NCBI GenBank assembly: GCA_035647435.1
Contig: DASRNM010000037.1
Coordinates: 1 to 23,320, forward strand
Source: JAAZFZ01 sp035647435
GTDB lineage: Bacteria; Bacillota; Clostridia; Oscillospirales; Acutalibacteraceae
DNA: 23,320 nucleotides
Direction of reading: 5' to 3'
In this document: one piece after another, positions 1 to 7,311 of the stretch
Position numbering within the stretch: position 1 is the first letter of the stretch
Layout of the letters: the number at the start of each line of letters is the position of its first letter
Position numbers and translations under genes: made by a program
Notes under the pieces: model-generated
What the model was told of the DNA's origin: nothing
What the model saw: only the letters and a program-made list of their open reading frames with translations
Databases searched by the model: none

Positions 1-95
1 ATTATATTTTATAGGAAATTTATTTTAATGTCAATATTTTTCGTCGACTTTGGTAGATAAGACCTATAATTTGTCTTAACGCAATGATCTGGGCC

Positions 96-464
96 TCATT
101 CTTGCCTTGCCTTGCAAAAATTCGTTGCAACTATATCAACTCCCGTTCCGAATACATCCGCCAAAACAACATCGCCTATGTCCACTGGCGCTTCAACCTC
201 AACATCTCTGAGTGCCTTTGCACTATCTAAAAGAAACTTTTTAGGTATGTTTCCGTTAGATTTCACAGAAACAACAGGGCCCACACCGCCCTTTACCCTT
301 ACTGTGGTTGTGAGTGAACGGGTTGGGTTTGTCAATTCGTTTATTGCGTATGCTTCGCCTCTTTTACAGGTGTTACCCGTGATAGATTTAATATCACCGT
401 CTTCTACTGTAACGGTGATGTTGCAACCCAAAGGGCAGGCAACACATACCATATCTTTTTTCAT
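96..464 (-). CDS. DUF1667 cysteine-rich protein, third gene of GlpA/GlpB-like operon
   Basis: A 122-residue protein with a CxxCxxxC motif near the N terminus (C7, C10, C14) and a further cysteine at C33 in the sequence NTCKRGEAY, which fits a small iron-sulfur or metal site. This pattern is typical of the DUF1667 family, normally encoded beside FAD-dependent glycerol-3-phosphate dehydrogenase-like subunits in Clostridia. The ATG follows the stop codon of the upstream oxidoreductase directly (TAAATG), and the Shine-Dalgarno GGAGGCGGA lies inside the end of that gene, so translational coupling is likely. I infer a role as an electron-transfer or assembly partner of the two flavoproteins, loosely analogous to GlpC of the GlpABC complex although not homologous to it. 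Its biochemical role is not established. Family call confident, role uncertain. Confidence 0.85.
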   Translation of the reverse strand: MKKDMVCVACPLGCNITVTVEDGDIKSITGNTCKRGEAYAINELTNPTRSLTTTVRVKGGVGPVVSVKSNGNIPKKFLLDSAKALRDVEVEAPVDIGDVVLADVFGTGVDIVATNFCKARQE

Positions 465-1736
465 TTATTCCGCCTCCACCTGTATGATTATTTCACTGCC
501 GGATTCGAGCGACTTCAAAACATCGTTTTTTACTATTATGCTTTCCATCTCTCCCGGGGCAAGCTTTGGCTTTTTCCTGTCGGAAATTATTGTGTCGCCA
601 CAAGTCGCCTTTATTCTTGCGTTTTTATAAACCTTATCAACACGGAAATAAAGCTTAACATCCTTGTCCGTGTTTATGTTAACTCTTTGCGGAACGATAT
701 AGCTTACACCGTTTATTCCTCTTGTCTGTATAACCCCCTCGGAGGTTATTTTTTCACCCTTTATAATCCTCGCCGCACCTTCACCCGCAAGCTGACTTTC
801 AATCGTAACATAGTCAACAAGGTCATGCACATGCAACACATTCCCGCAGGCAAAAATGCCTGGGTATTTCGTTTCTCTGAACTCGTCTACAACGGGCCCG
901 CTCGTTATTCTGTCAATGTCTAAGTCTATATCTCTCGAAAGCTCATTTTCGGGAATTAAACCAACTGACAAAAGCAGAGTATCACACTCAACATATTCCT
1001 CTGTCCCTTTTATCGGTTTTAGGTTTTCATCAACATTTGCAATTGTAACACCCTCGAGCCTATCTTTACCGTGAATATCAATAACCGTACAGCTAAGGCG
1101 CAGGGGGATATCAAAATCGTCCAAACACTGCACAATGTTACGAGTTAAGCCACTCGAATAGGGCATCAATTCGCAAACCATCTTGACCTGAGCGCCCTCA
1201 AAAGTCATTCGTCTTGCCATAATGAGCCCAATATCTCCTGAGCCGAGAATAACAACCTTTCGGCCCGGCATATATCCATCAATATTAACATATTTTTGTG
1301 CCGTACCGGCTGTCATAACCCCTGCTGGGCGAGTGCCTGCAATTTTTAGCGCTCCCCTCGCGCGTTCACGGCAACCCATTGCAAGAATAACAGCCTTTGC
1401 CTGAATTTCAAGCAGACCGTCCTCGTTGTTGACTGCCGTTACTATATTCGCACCCTCGTTTGCACATAAGTTTATAACCATTGTTTCAGTTTTCACTTCA
1501 ACGCCATGTTTATCAACAAGCTCAATAAATCGTGCCGCATATTCGGGGCCCGAAAGCTCCTCTTTGAAATAATGCAACCCAAAACCCGTGTGAATACATT
1601 GCTCCAAAATACCGCCTAATGTTTCGGCTCTTTCAAGAATAACAACGCTCTCAACTCCGCACTCTTTTGCTTGCACTGCCGCCGCCATGCCTGCGGGGCC
1701 ACCACCAATTACCACCAAATCATATTTTTGCATCAT
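465..1736 (-). CDS. FAD-dependent NAD(P) oxidoreductase, GlpB-like partner
   Basis: A pyridine-nucleotide-disulfide-type flavoprotein of about 423 residues. The N-terminal Rossmann motif VVIGGGPAGMAAA binds FAD, a second nucleotide fold near the middle has VVILGSGDIG, and the late motif GIFACGNV is the usual FAD-contacting segment. The LGGILEQCIHTGFG stretch is characteristic of the oxidoreductase that accompanies GlpA-like proteins in Clostridia. A TTG-started longer frame begins at 1760, inside the upstream gene, but the Shine-Dalgarno GAGGT at 1745-1741 sits 4 to 8 bases before two consecutive ATGs at 1736 and 1733, so one of these is the likely start. The gene overlaps or abuts its neighbours on both sides. 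It probably passes electrons between the GlpA-like flavoprotein and an NAD(P) or iron-sulfur acceptor in the cytoplasm; the exact partner is inferred. Confidence 0.88.
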   Translation of the reverse strand: MMQKYDLVVIGGGPAGMAAAVQAKECGVESVVILERAETLGGILEQCIHTGFGLHYFKEELSGPEYAARFIELVDKHGVEVKTETMVINLCANEGANIVTAVNNEDGLLEIQAKAVILAMGCRERARGALKIAGTRPAGVMTAGTAQKYVNIDGYMPGRKVVILGSGDIGLIMARRMTFEGAQVKMVCELMPYSSGLTRNIVQCLDDFDIPLRLSCTVIDIHGKDRLEGVTIANVDENLKPIKGTEEYVECDTLLLSVGLIPENELSRDIDLDIDRITSGPVVDEFRETKYPGIFACGNVLHVHDLVDYVTIESQLAGEGAARIIKGEKITSEGVIQTRGINGVSYIVPQRVNINTDKDVKLYFRVDKVYKNARIKATCGDTIISDRKKPKLAPGEMESIIVKNDVLKSLESGSEIIIQVEAE

Positions 1737-1743
1737 TTCTACC

Positions 1744-3180
1744 TCACTTCGTTTTTCCAATCACATAATTGGAATCTCCACCGAACTTTGTTATTTCATC
1801 AAGTGAGGTGTTAAGCTCCCTCGCAAGAATTTCAACAACCTTTGAACCACAAAACCCGCCTTGGCATCTGCCCATGCCGGCACGGGTGCGGCGCTTCACA
1901 CCGTCAACATCCCTCGCCCCGGCAGGCGCATGAATAGCGTCTATAATTTCGCCCTCAGTCACCGTTTCACAACGGCAAACGATACGACCATATGCCTTGT
2001 CTTTTTCAATAATCGCCTTTCGCTGTGCACGTGTCATCTCGTTAAACCTTACGGGATTTTCCCGGAGCGGATTGTAATCTTCTTTCTTTTTAAGCTCACC
2101 CATTTCAGACAAAAGAATGTTTTCGACATATTTCGCAATTGCCGGCGCCGCCGACAATCCGGGTGAATCAATGCCTGCAACATTTATAAACTTATTGTTT
2201 TTTATGCTCTTTTGGATAATAAAATCCTCCGAATCGGCACGTGCCCTTAACCCTGCAAATGTTGTAATAACATCCCTTACCGCAAAATCGGGCAAGGTTT
2301 TTGCAACCTGGCTTTGAACATAGTTTGTCCCCCAACTTGTTGTGGACAAATCCTCTTTATCTTCAATGTCAACGGCCGACGGGCCAATTAAAAGATTTTC
2401 GTGGACTGTAGGTGTAATCAAAACACCTTTGCCCATTTCTGTCGGGCACTGGAATATGATATGGCTTACAACTGTACCCACGCACTTGTCAAATAAGAAA
2501 TATTCGCCTTTTCTTGGCGTAATCTCCATTGAGTCGTCGCCAATCATCTGCGCAATTTTGTCTGCAAAAACTCCTGCTGCATTTATAACATATTTTGCGG
2601 TCACTCTAGAGGAATCAGATTTTAAAACAAAATCGCCGTTTTCATCTGTTTCAATTTCAGCAACCTCAAAGTTTCTTATATAATCCACACCGTTTGTAAA
2701 AGCATTTTCAACAGCCGCTGTACACAATTCAAACGGGCTAATTATAGCGGCAGTAGGAGCATAAAGTGCCCCAACCGCATCTCTATTGATATTTGGTTCA
2801 AGCTCGAAAAGCCTTTCAGCTCCAATAATTTCGACCTGGGGGATATGGTTTTTCCGCCCTCGTTCGTATAACTCTTCAAGAGTTTTTATTTCTTCATCTG
2901 AAAAAGCTACAACCAACGAGCCAATGTTTTTGTACGGAACACTCAGGTCTATACAAAGTGAACACATCACTCTCGAACCCTCAGCATTTAACTCCGCTTT
3001 TAATGTGCCGGGGATAGCATCGTAACCTGCGTGAACAATTGCACTGTTCGCCTTTGTCGTCCCCTGCGCAACATCGTTGCATTTCTCAAGCAAAACAGTA
3101 TTTATTTCGTATTTGCTCAACTCTTTAGCTATCAACGCTCCAACGACTCCGCCTCCGACTATTGCCACATCATAGACCAC
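1744..3180 (-). CDS. GlpA-like FAD-dependent (glycerol-3-phosphate) dehydrogenase with BFD-like [2Fe-2S] domain
   Basis: A 478-residue protein. The N-terminal VAIVGGGVVGALIA dinucleotide fold and the DAO-type domain (about residues 1-365) match GlpA, GlpO and related 2-hydroxyacid or amine oxidases. The last 75 residues hold a bacterioferritin-associated-ferredoxin-like [2Fe-2S] domain with CRC and, about 33 residues later, CQGGFC. Translation starts with GTG at 3180, seven bases after AGGAGG. It is the first gene of the minus-strand operon and has a near-consensus promoter at 3211-3239. The known family reaction is oxidation of sn-glycerol-3-phosphate to dihydroxyacetone phosphate. No glycerol kinase or facilitator gene is nearby, so the substrate is less certain than the fold; another 2-hydroxy acid is possible. 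Confidence 0.85.
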   Translation of the reverse strand: MVYDVAIVGGGVVGALIAKELSKYEINTVLLEKCNDVAQGTTKANSAIVHAGYDAIPGTLKAELNAEGSRVMCSLCIDLSVPYKNIGSLVVAFSDEEIKTLEELYERGRKNHIPQVEIIGAERLFELEPNINRDAVGALYAPTAAIISPFELCTAAVENAFTNGVDYIRNFEVAEIETDENGDFVLKSDSSRVTAKYVINAAGVFADKIAQMIGDDSMEITPRKGEYFLFDKCVGTVVSHIIFQCPTEMGKGVLITPTVHENLLIGPSAVDIEDKEDLSTTSWGTNYVQSQVAKTLPDFAVRDVITTFAGLRARADSEDFIIQKSIKNNKFINVAGIDSPGLSAAPAIAKYVENILLSEMGELKKKEDYNPLRENPVRFNEMTRAQRKAIIEKDKAYGRIVCRCETVTEGEIIDAIHAPAGARDVDGVKRRTRAGMGRCQGGFCGSKVVEILARELNTSLDEITKFGGDSNYVIGKTK

Positions 3181-3210
3181 AGCAAAGCCTCCTAATAATT
3201 TAGTGGTTTT

Positions 3211-3239
3211 ATTGTATCACCGTAACACATTTTTTTCAA
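3211..3239 (-). promoter_or_regulatory. Sigma-A-type promoter of the GlpA-like operon
   Basis: On the minus strand a -35 box TTGAAA (3239-3234) is followed after exactly 17 bases by a -10 box TACAAT (3216-3211). Transcription would begin near 3204, leaving a short leader of about 24 bases before the GTG at 3180. It lies back to back with the promoter at 3260-3288. Confidence 0.7.
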
Positions 3240-3254
3240 GGTTTTTATTGTCAT

Positions 3255-3274
3255 AATTGTTGTAATTAACAATT
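3255..3274. promoter_or_regulatory. Perfect inverted repeat, candidate operator between divergent promoters
   Basis: AATTGTT at 3255-3261 is matched by AACAATT at 3268-3274 across a 6-base spacer. The repeat overlaps the -35 box of the rightward promoter and lies about 16 bases upstream of the leftward -35 box. A dimeric regulator bound here could repress the deaminase operon and affect the GlpA-like operon. It is very AT-rich, so chance is possible; the regulator is unknown. Confidence 0.4.
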
Positions 3275-3288
3275 GATTATGATATAGT
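3260..3288 (+). promoter_or_regulatory. Sigma-A-type promoter of the SAH deaminase/SahH operon
   Basis: A -35 box TTGTAA (3260-3265) and a -10 box TATAGT (3283-3288) are 17 bases apart. The predicted start near 3295 leaves a leader of roughly 40 bases, too short for a SAM or SAH riboswitch. The ribosome binding site AAGGA follows at about 3320. Confidence 0.55.
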
Positions 3289-3333
3289 ACACAGTGAGAA
3301 AGTTTCAAAAAACAACAAGAAGGATTATGCAAA

Positions 3334-4644
3334 ATGAAGATCGAAATTAAGAATATTCAGTGTGTTTTTTATAAAAACAAATCGTTTTTTGTGGAAAAAA
3401 CAAATGTATGCATAACAGACGATAAAATTAGTTTTGTCGGCAAAACCCCTGAGGGGTTCATTGCTGATAAAGTTATCGACGGGGAAGGCAAGCTACTTAT
3501 CCCCGGTTTAATTAACGCCCACACTCACGCCTATATGACTGTTTTCAGAAACAGTGCTGATGATTTAATGTTCAACGACTGGCTTTTTGGTAAAATTATG
3601 CCTATGGAGGATAAGCTTGAAAAGAACGACTCCTATTGGGGCGCTATGCTCGGCATTAGTGAAATGATAAAGTCGGGAACAACTTGCTACCTTGACATGT
3701 ACATCGCAAGTGATGAGAACGCACAAGCCGCTTATGACAGCGGAATACGAGCAGTGCTTTCAAGAGGTCTTGCCGGTTTTGGCAATGACGAGGGCGGTGA
3801 AAGGCGTTTGAATGAATCAATCGACGAAATCACACGCTGGAGAGAGAAAGGCAACGGCAGGCTTGAATTTATGCTCGCCCCCCATGCGCCTTACACCTGC
3901 GGGCAGGAATATCTCAAAACAATTGCAAAAACTGCAAAAGAGCTTGGAGTAGGGATTCACACCCACATTTCTGAGGGAAGAAAAGAAATTCACGACATTA
4001 AAGAAAAATACGGTTGTTCACCCGTTGAATATATGGAAAACACAGGCCTTTTTGAGCTTAACACCGTTGCGGCACATTGCGTTCATTTGTCTGAAAATGA
4101 TATTGAAATACTTTCAAAAAACAATGTTAGCGTTGCAACAAACCCCGTTAGCAACCTTAAACTCGCAAACGGATTTGCTCCTGTGCCTAAACTACTTGGA
4201 GCAAATGTAAATGTTTGCATAGGCACTGACGGTGCGGCAAGCAACAACAGCCTTAATCTTTTTAAGGATTTAGGGTTTCTTGCATTGATTCATAAGGGCG
4301 TCAATGAGGACGCTTTGGCTGTGAGTGCAAACGATGCTCTAAAAATTGCCACACTCAACGGCGCAAAAGCTCTCGGGCTAGAAGGGGTTACAGGCGAAAT
4401 AAAAGTTGGCATGAAAGCTGACCTTTCAATAATTAACCTTAATGCGGTTAACTTATCACCCTCAAACAATTTAATTGCGGCTTTGTCTTATTCCACAAAC
4501 GGTTCAGAGGTTGAGACTGTAATTGTCGACGGCAAAGTCCTCTTGGAAAACCGCGAACTTTTAAGCATTGATGAGGAAAAAGTGCGTTATGAAGTCGGGA
4601 AAACGGCAAAAAGAATCGGGACATGGAAAGGAACTGTACAATAA
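3334..4644 (+). CDS. mtaD: Amidohydrolase, 5'-methylthioadenosine/S-adenosylhomocysteine deaminase
   Basis: A 436-residue metal-dependent amidohydrolase of the usual length for MtaD/TM0936-type deaminases. The metal ligands are visible: HxH at H63 and H65 (NAHTHAYM), a histidine in HTHISEG, a histidine in AAHCVH and the aspartate of GTDGAASNN. The FRNSADD and W-L-F-G-K-I-M-P segments are characteristic of the MTA/SAH deaminase branch rather than cytosine or guanine deaminases. The family converts SAH to S-inosylhomocysteine, or MTA to methylthioinosine, in the cytoplasm. It overlaps the next gene, SAH hydrolase, by one base (TAATG), which strongly supports SAH as the physiological substrate. 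It is first in the operon, downstream of the promoter at 3260-3288. Confidence 0.88.
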   Translation: MKIEIKNIQCVFYKNKSFFVEKTNVCITDDKISFVGKTPEGFIADKVIDGEGKLLIPGLINAHTHAYMTVFRNSADDLMFNDWLFGKIMPMEDKLEKNDSYWGAMLGISEMIKSGTTCYLDMYIASDENAQAAYDSGIRAVLSRGLAGFGNDEGGERRLNESIDEITRWREKGNGRLEFMLAPHAPYTCGQEYLKTIAKTAKELGVGIHTHISEGRKEIHDIKEKYGCSPVEYMENTGLFELNTVAAHCVHLSENDIEILSKNNVSVATNPVSNLKLANGFAPVPKLLGANVNVCIGTDGAASNNSLNLFKDLGFLALIHKGVNEDALAVSANDALKIATLNGAKALGLEGVTGEIKVGMKADLSIINLNAVNLSPSNNLIAALSYSTNGSEVETVIVDGKVLLENRELLSIDEEKVRYEVGKTAKRIGTWKGTVQ

Positions 4645-5891
4645 TGAATGAAATTCGAGATATATCTTTGGCAAAAGGAGGAAAAGAAAAGCTCCAATGG
4701 GCAGAGCAGAACATGCCCCTTTTGCAGAGTTTGCGAGAGGATTTTCTCAAAACCAAGCCTTTTAAAGGGATAAGAATTGCTCTTTCAATTCATCTTGAGG
4801 CAAAAACCGCCACTTTATGCAATGTCTTGTCCGATGGCGGAGCAGAAATGTATATTACGGGCAGCAATCCCCTTTCAACTCAAGACGATGTCGCCGCAGC
4901 TCTTGTTGAGCAAGGGCAAAATGTTTTTGCATGGCATGGCGCTACACCGTCAGAATATGAAAGTCATATACAAAAAGTTGTCGAATCTGCACCGCACATT
5001 ATCATTGACGACGGCGGCGACCTTGTCAATATGATTCACAACAACTACCCTGAGCTTATAAAGAATATAATTGGAGGTTGTGAAGAAACAACAACGGGAA
5101 TTATCCGCCTTGTTTCAATGGAAAAAGCAGGCAAACTCATGTTCCCTATGGTTGCAGTCAATAATGCAAGGTGCAAATATTTGTTTGACAACAGGTACGG
5201 CACAGGTCAATCTGTTTTTGATGGCATAAACAGAACAACCAACCTTATCGTCGCGGGCAAAAATGTTGTTGTCGCAGGCTATGGTTGGTGCGGTAAGGGT
5301 GTTGCAATGCGGGCAAATGGGCTCGGCGCTCATGTTATTGTAACCGAAATCGACCCTATAAAAGCTCTTGAGGCTGTTATGGACGGTTTCAAGGTCATGC
5401 CGATGAGCGAAGCCGCAAAAATCGGTGATTTGTTTATAACCGTTACAGGTTGCAACGATGTAGTTTCAGTCGAGCACTTTAAGGAAATGAAAAACGGTGC
5501 GGTGCTTTGCAACGCAGGGCACTTCAATGTTGAAATAGATGTTAACGGGCTTGAAGAATCCGCCGTTGAAAAGCGCAGACAAAGAACGAATATCATGGGA
5601 TACAAAATGAAAAACGGTAATTGGGTAAACCTCCTTGCGCAAGGCAGGCTTGTAAACCTTGCTGCAGGCGACGGGCATCCTGTTGAAATAATGGATATGA
5701 GTTTTGCTATTCAGGCGTTGAGCGCCGTTTATCTCGTTGAAAATAAAGATAAGCAGCTTAAAAACACCGTCATCAATGTTCCTGAAGAAATAGACAATGA
5801 GGTTGCAAGGCGCAAACTCAAGTTTTGGGGCCTAAATATTGACAAGCTCACCAATGAGCAAGAAAAATATATCGGTAGCTATAATTTATAA
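4644..5891 (+). CDS. ahcY: S-adenosylhomocysteine hydrolase, Thermotoga/archaeal type
   Basis: A 415-residue NAD-dependent hydrolase that cleaves S-adenosylhomocysteine to homocysteine and a nucleoside. The substrate region has IHLEAKTA with the conserved His at H50 and NPLSTQDD. The KYLFDNRYGTGQS segment carries the conserved Lys, Asp and Asn. The Rossmann motif AGYGWCGKG binds NAD, and AGHFNVEI and GDGHPVEIMD complete the C-terminal part. Thr replaces the Cys of the human enzyme in YGTGQ, and the Lys/Tyr tail of eukaryotic enzymes is absent; both are typical of the short Thermotoga/archaeal clade. The ATG at 4644 overlaps the deaminase stop and follows AAAGGA; an upstream ATG at 4623 lies in the preceding gene and is less likely. 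With the deaminase it could act on S-inosylhomocysteine, as described for Methanocaldococcus. Confidence 0.93.
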   Translation: MNEIRDISLAKGGKEKLQWAEQNMPLLQSLREDFLKTKPFKGIRIALSIHLEAKTATLCNVLSDGGAEMYITGSNPLSTQDDVAAALVEQGQNVFAWHGATPSEYESHIQKVVESAPHIIIDDGGDLVNMIHNNYPELIKNIIGGCEETTTGIIRLVSMEKAGKLMFPMVAVNNARCKYLFDNRYGTGQSVFDGINRTTNLIVAGKNVVVAGYGWCGKGVAMRANGLGAHVIVTEIDPIKALEAVMDGFKVMPMSEAAKIGDLFITVTGCNDVVSVEHFKEMKNGAVLCNAGHFNVEIDVNGLEESAVEKRRQRTNIMGYKMKNGNWVNLLAQGRLVNLAAGDGHPVEIMDMSFAIQALSAVYLVENKDKQLKNTVINVPEEIDNEVARRKLKFWGLNIDKLTNEQEKYIGSYNL

Positions 5892-5910
5892 GCAAAGGTG
5901 CTGTTTGAGA

Positions 5911-6588
5911 ATGAAAACTGTGAAAATATCACCATCAATTTTATCAAGCGATTTTGCCAACCTTGGCAATGAAGTAAAAAAAATGGAGCTATGTCAAGCA
6001 GACATGCTCCATTTAGATGTTATGGACGGCGCTTTTGTTCCGAACATCACTTTCGGCCCACCTATTATAAAGGCAATAAGAAAATGCACTGACCTTGAGT
6101 TTGATGTTCATTTAATGATAAATAACCCACTGCAATATATTGAGGATTTTGCAAAAGCTGGGGCTGATATTATTACCTTTCACACAGAGGCAGGCTCACC
6201 CATTGAAGAAACGATTGAGTGCATCCGTTTAAACGGTTGCAAACCCGCATTGTGCGTTAAGCCAAAAACAGACATAACTCAGGTTTTCCCTTTTATTGAT
6301 AAAATATCCATGGTTCTCATAATGACGGTTGAGCCAGGCTTCGGGGGTCAATCCTTTATGCCAAAAATGCTCGACAAAATAAAGGCTCTTGATGCCGAAT
6401 GTAAACGCAGAAATCTTTTCATTGACATTCAGGTTGACGGAGGCATAAACGAAGAAACCATCACCCTCGCAGCTGGTGCAGGTGCAAATGTTTTTGTTGC
6501 CGGCAGTGCAATTTTTGGTGCAAAAAACCCAAAGACTGTTATTGAAAACATGCGAAATCTTGCAATAACCGCTTCTATTCAATTATGA
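5911..6588 (+). CDS. rpe: Ribulose-phosphate 3-epimerase
   Basis: A 225-residue TIM barrel of standard length that interconverts ribulose-5-phosphate and xylulose-5-phosphate in the pentose phosphate pathway. Metal and catalytic motifs are present: ISPSILSSDF at the N terminus, HLDVMDG with H34 and D36, DVHLMI, VEPGFGGQ (phosphate loop) and VDGGIN with the catalytic Asp. The open frame reaches back to 5839 inside the SAH hydrolase gene, but the ATG at 5911 begins exactly at the family start and follows AAAGGTG by about 10 bases. It lies 19 bases after ahcY and is probably cotranscribed. The transketolase pair near 20 kb is a possible metabolic partner, although far away. Confidence 0.93.
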   Translation: MKTVKISPSILSSDFANLGNEVKKMELCQADMLHLDVMDGAFVPNITFGPPIIKAIRKCTDLEFDVHLMINNPLQYIEDFAKAGADIITFHTEAGSPIEETIECIRLNGCKPALCVKPKTDITQVFPFIDKISMVLIMTVEPGFGGQSFMPKMLDKIKALDAECKRRNLFIDIQVDGGINEETITLAAGAGANVFVAGSAIFGAKNPKTVIENMRNLAITASIQL

Positions 6589-6626
6589 AACCGATTTACT
6601 TTTCATAAATATATAAATAGCCAGTG

Positions 6627-7202
6627 CTATAAAGCGAGCTTTTCAAGTGAATAATCTTCACAAACCAGTGTCCAATGCTCCTTTGTGTATTCGGCATTTA
6701 GGCTACCCTCTCCGCACATTTGAGCAAATTCTGAGAAAAAGTTTTTCACAACCTTTGTCTCGCTACCGGGGCAAATAAGCAAACGATATCGCCCGTTGTT
6801 TGAATAAAGCTCACTGCATGGCAAATGACGCCCAGAAGAAACAAAGCTTTTCGCGCATGACATGAGGGTATCTATCGAGTTGAACTCGTAAGTTATGTAT
6901 GCACTGTCTCTCTTTATGTGAAGCTTGTTCGTGTGGGCGGTGAGTGTTGTTTCGTTTGGCAATACTGTAAAGTTGATTGTGCAACCGCCACCAGATTTTG
7001 GAACGGCTTCAATTAACATTTTGCCACACGGGTCTATGTCACGGTTCAGTGTTTCACGTGCACGGTCCAAAAGCGTCCAAATCACACGACGGGTTTCTAT
7101 GTTTGAGTAGTCCATATCCTCGTATGTGATGTCAAGGTCGGTCATATCCTCTTCGGTCAATTCGACAGCGATTTTGCTGTCGCTTAAGGCTTCAATCTTC
7201 AA
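6627..7202 (-). CDS. mecA: MecA-like adaptor for ClpC protease
   Basis: A 191-residue protein whose opening (KIEALSDSKIAVELTEEDM) is the classic MecA N-terminal substrate-binding domain. The C-terminal half (about residues 95-191) resembles the ClpC-binding domain, with F-F-S-E-F and a final L-E-K-L-A-L. It is slightly shorter than Bacillus MecA (about 218 residues). In Firmicutes MecA delivers substrates such as ComK to ClpCP. The likely start is a TTG at 7202, seven bases after AAAGGGGG; the frame extends further upstream without an ATG of comparable quality until 7265. The gene is monocistronic, convergent with rpe and divergent from the Rnf-like genes, with its own promoter at 7248-7276. 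Confidence 0.85.
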   Translation of the reverse strand: MKIEALSDSKIAVELTEEDMTDLDITYEDMDYSNIETRRVIWTLLDRARETLNRDIDPCGKMLIEAVPKSGGGCTINFTVLPNETTLTAHTNKLHIKRDSAYITYEFNSIDTLMSCAKSFVSSGRHLPCSELYSNNGRYRLLICPGSETKVVKNFFSEFAQMCGEGSLNAEYTKEHWTLVCEDYSLEKLAL

Positions 7203-7247
7203 AGCGAATCCCCCTTTGATGTTTTTTGTACAAAAGCAACTACTAAC

Positions 7248-7276
7248 ATTATATTTTAGAGGCAATTTATATTCAA
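7248..7276 (-). promoter_or_regulatory. Promoter of the mecA-like gene
   Basis: On the minus strand the -35 box TTGAAT (7276-7271) and the perfect -10 box TATAAT (7253-7248) are 17 bases apart. The start would be near 7241, about 39 bases before the TTG at 7202. A weaker rightward candidate for the Rnf-like genes (TTGTAC 7226-7231, 18 bases, TATATT 7250-7255) overlaps it on the other strand. Confidence 0.7.
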
Positions 7277-7311
7277 GAAGTAATATATGGAAGAAACGGC
7301 GGGTGAACTAT

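Noticed and set aside
58..78. Hairpin TAAGAC/GTCTTA downstream of the DUF1667 gene, possible terminator
   Set aside because: The stem is only 6 bp with a 9-base loop and no T-run follows on the minus strand. The rest of 1-95 shows nothing recognisable.
112..630. Long plus-strand open frame opposite DUF1667 and the FAD oxidoreductase
   Set aside because: It spans two coupled real genes on the other strand and its Ser/Thr-rich product looks like antisense translation.
2342..2683. Plus-strand open frame opposite the GlpA-like gene
   Set aside because: Shadow of the well-supported minus-strand gene, with no ribosome binding site or recognisable domain.
3289..3333. Possible SAH or SAM riboswitch before the deaminase operon
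   Set aside because: The predicted leader is only about 40 bases, with no stable helices.
6617..6630. Hairpin ATAGC/GCTAT between rpe and the mecA-like gene
   Set aside because: A 5-bp stem overlapping the mecA stop codon, with only an AT-rich (not T-only) run after it. Too weak to call a terminator.
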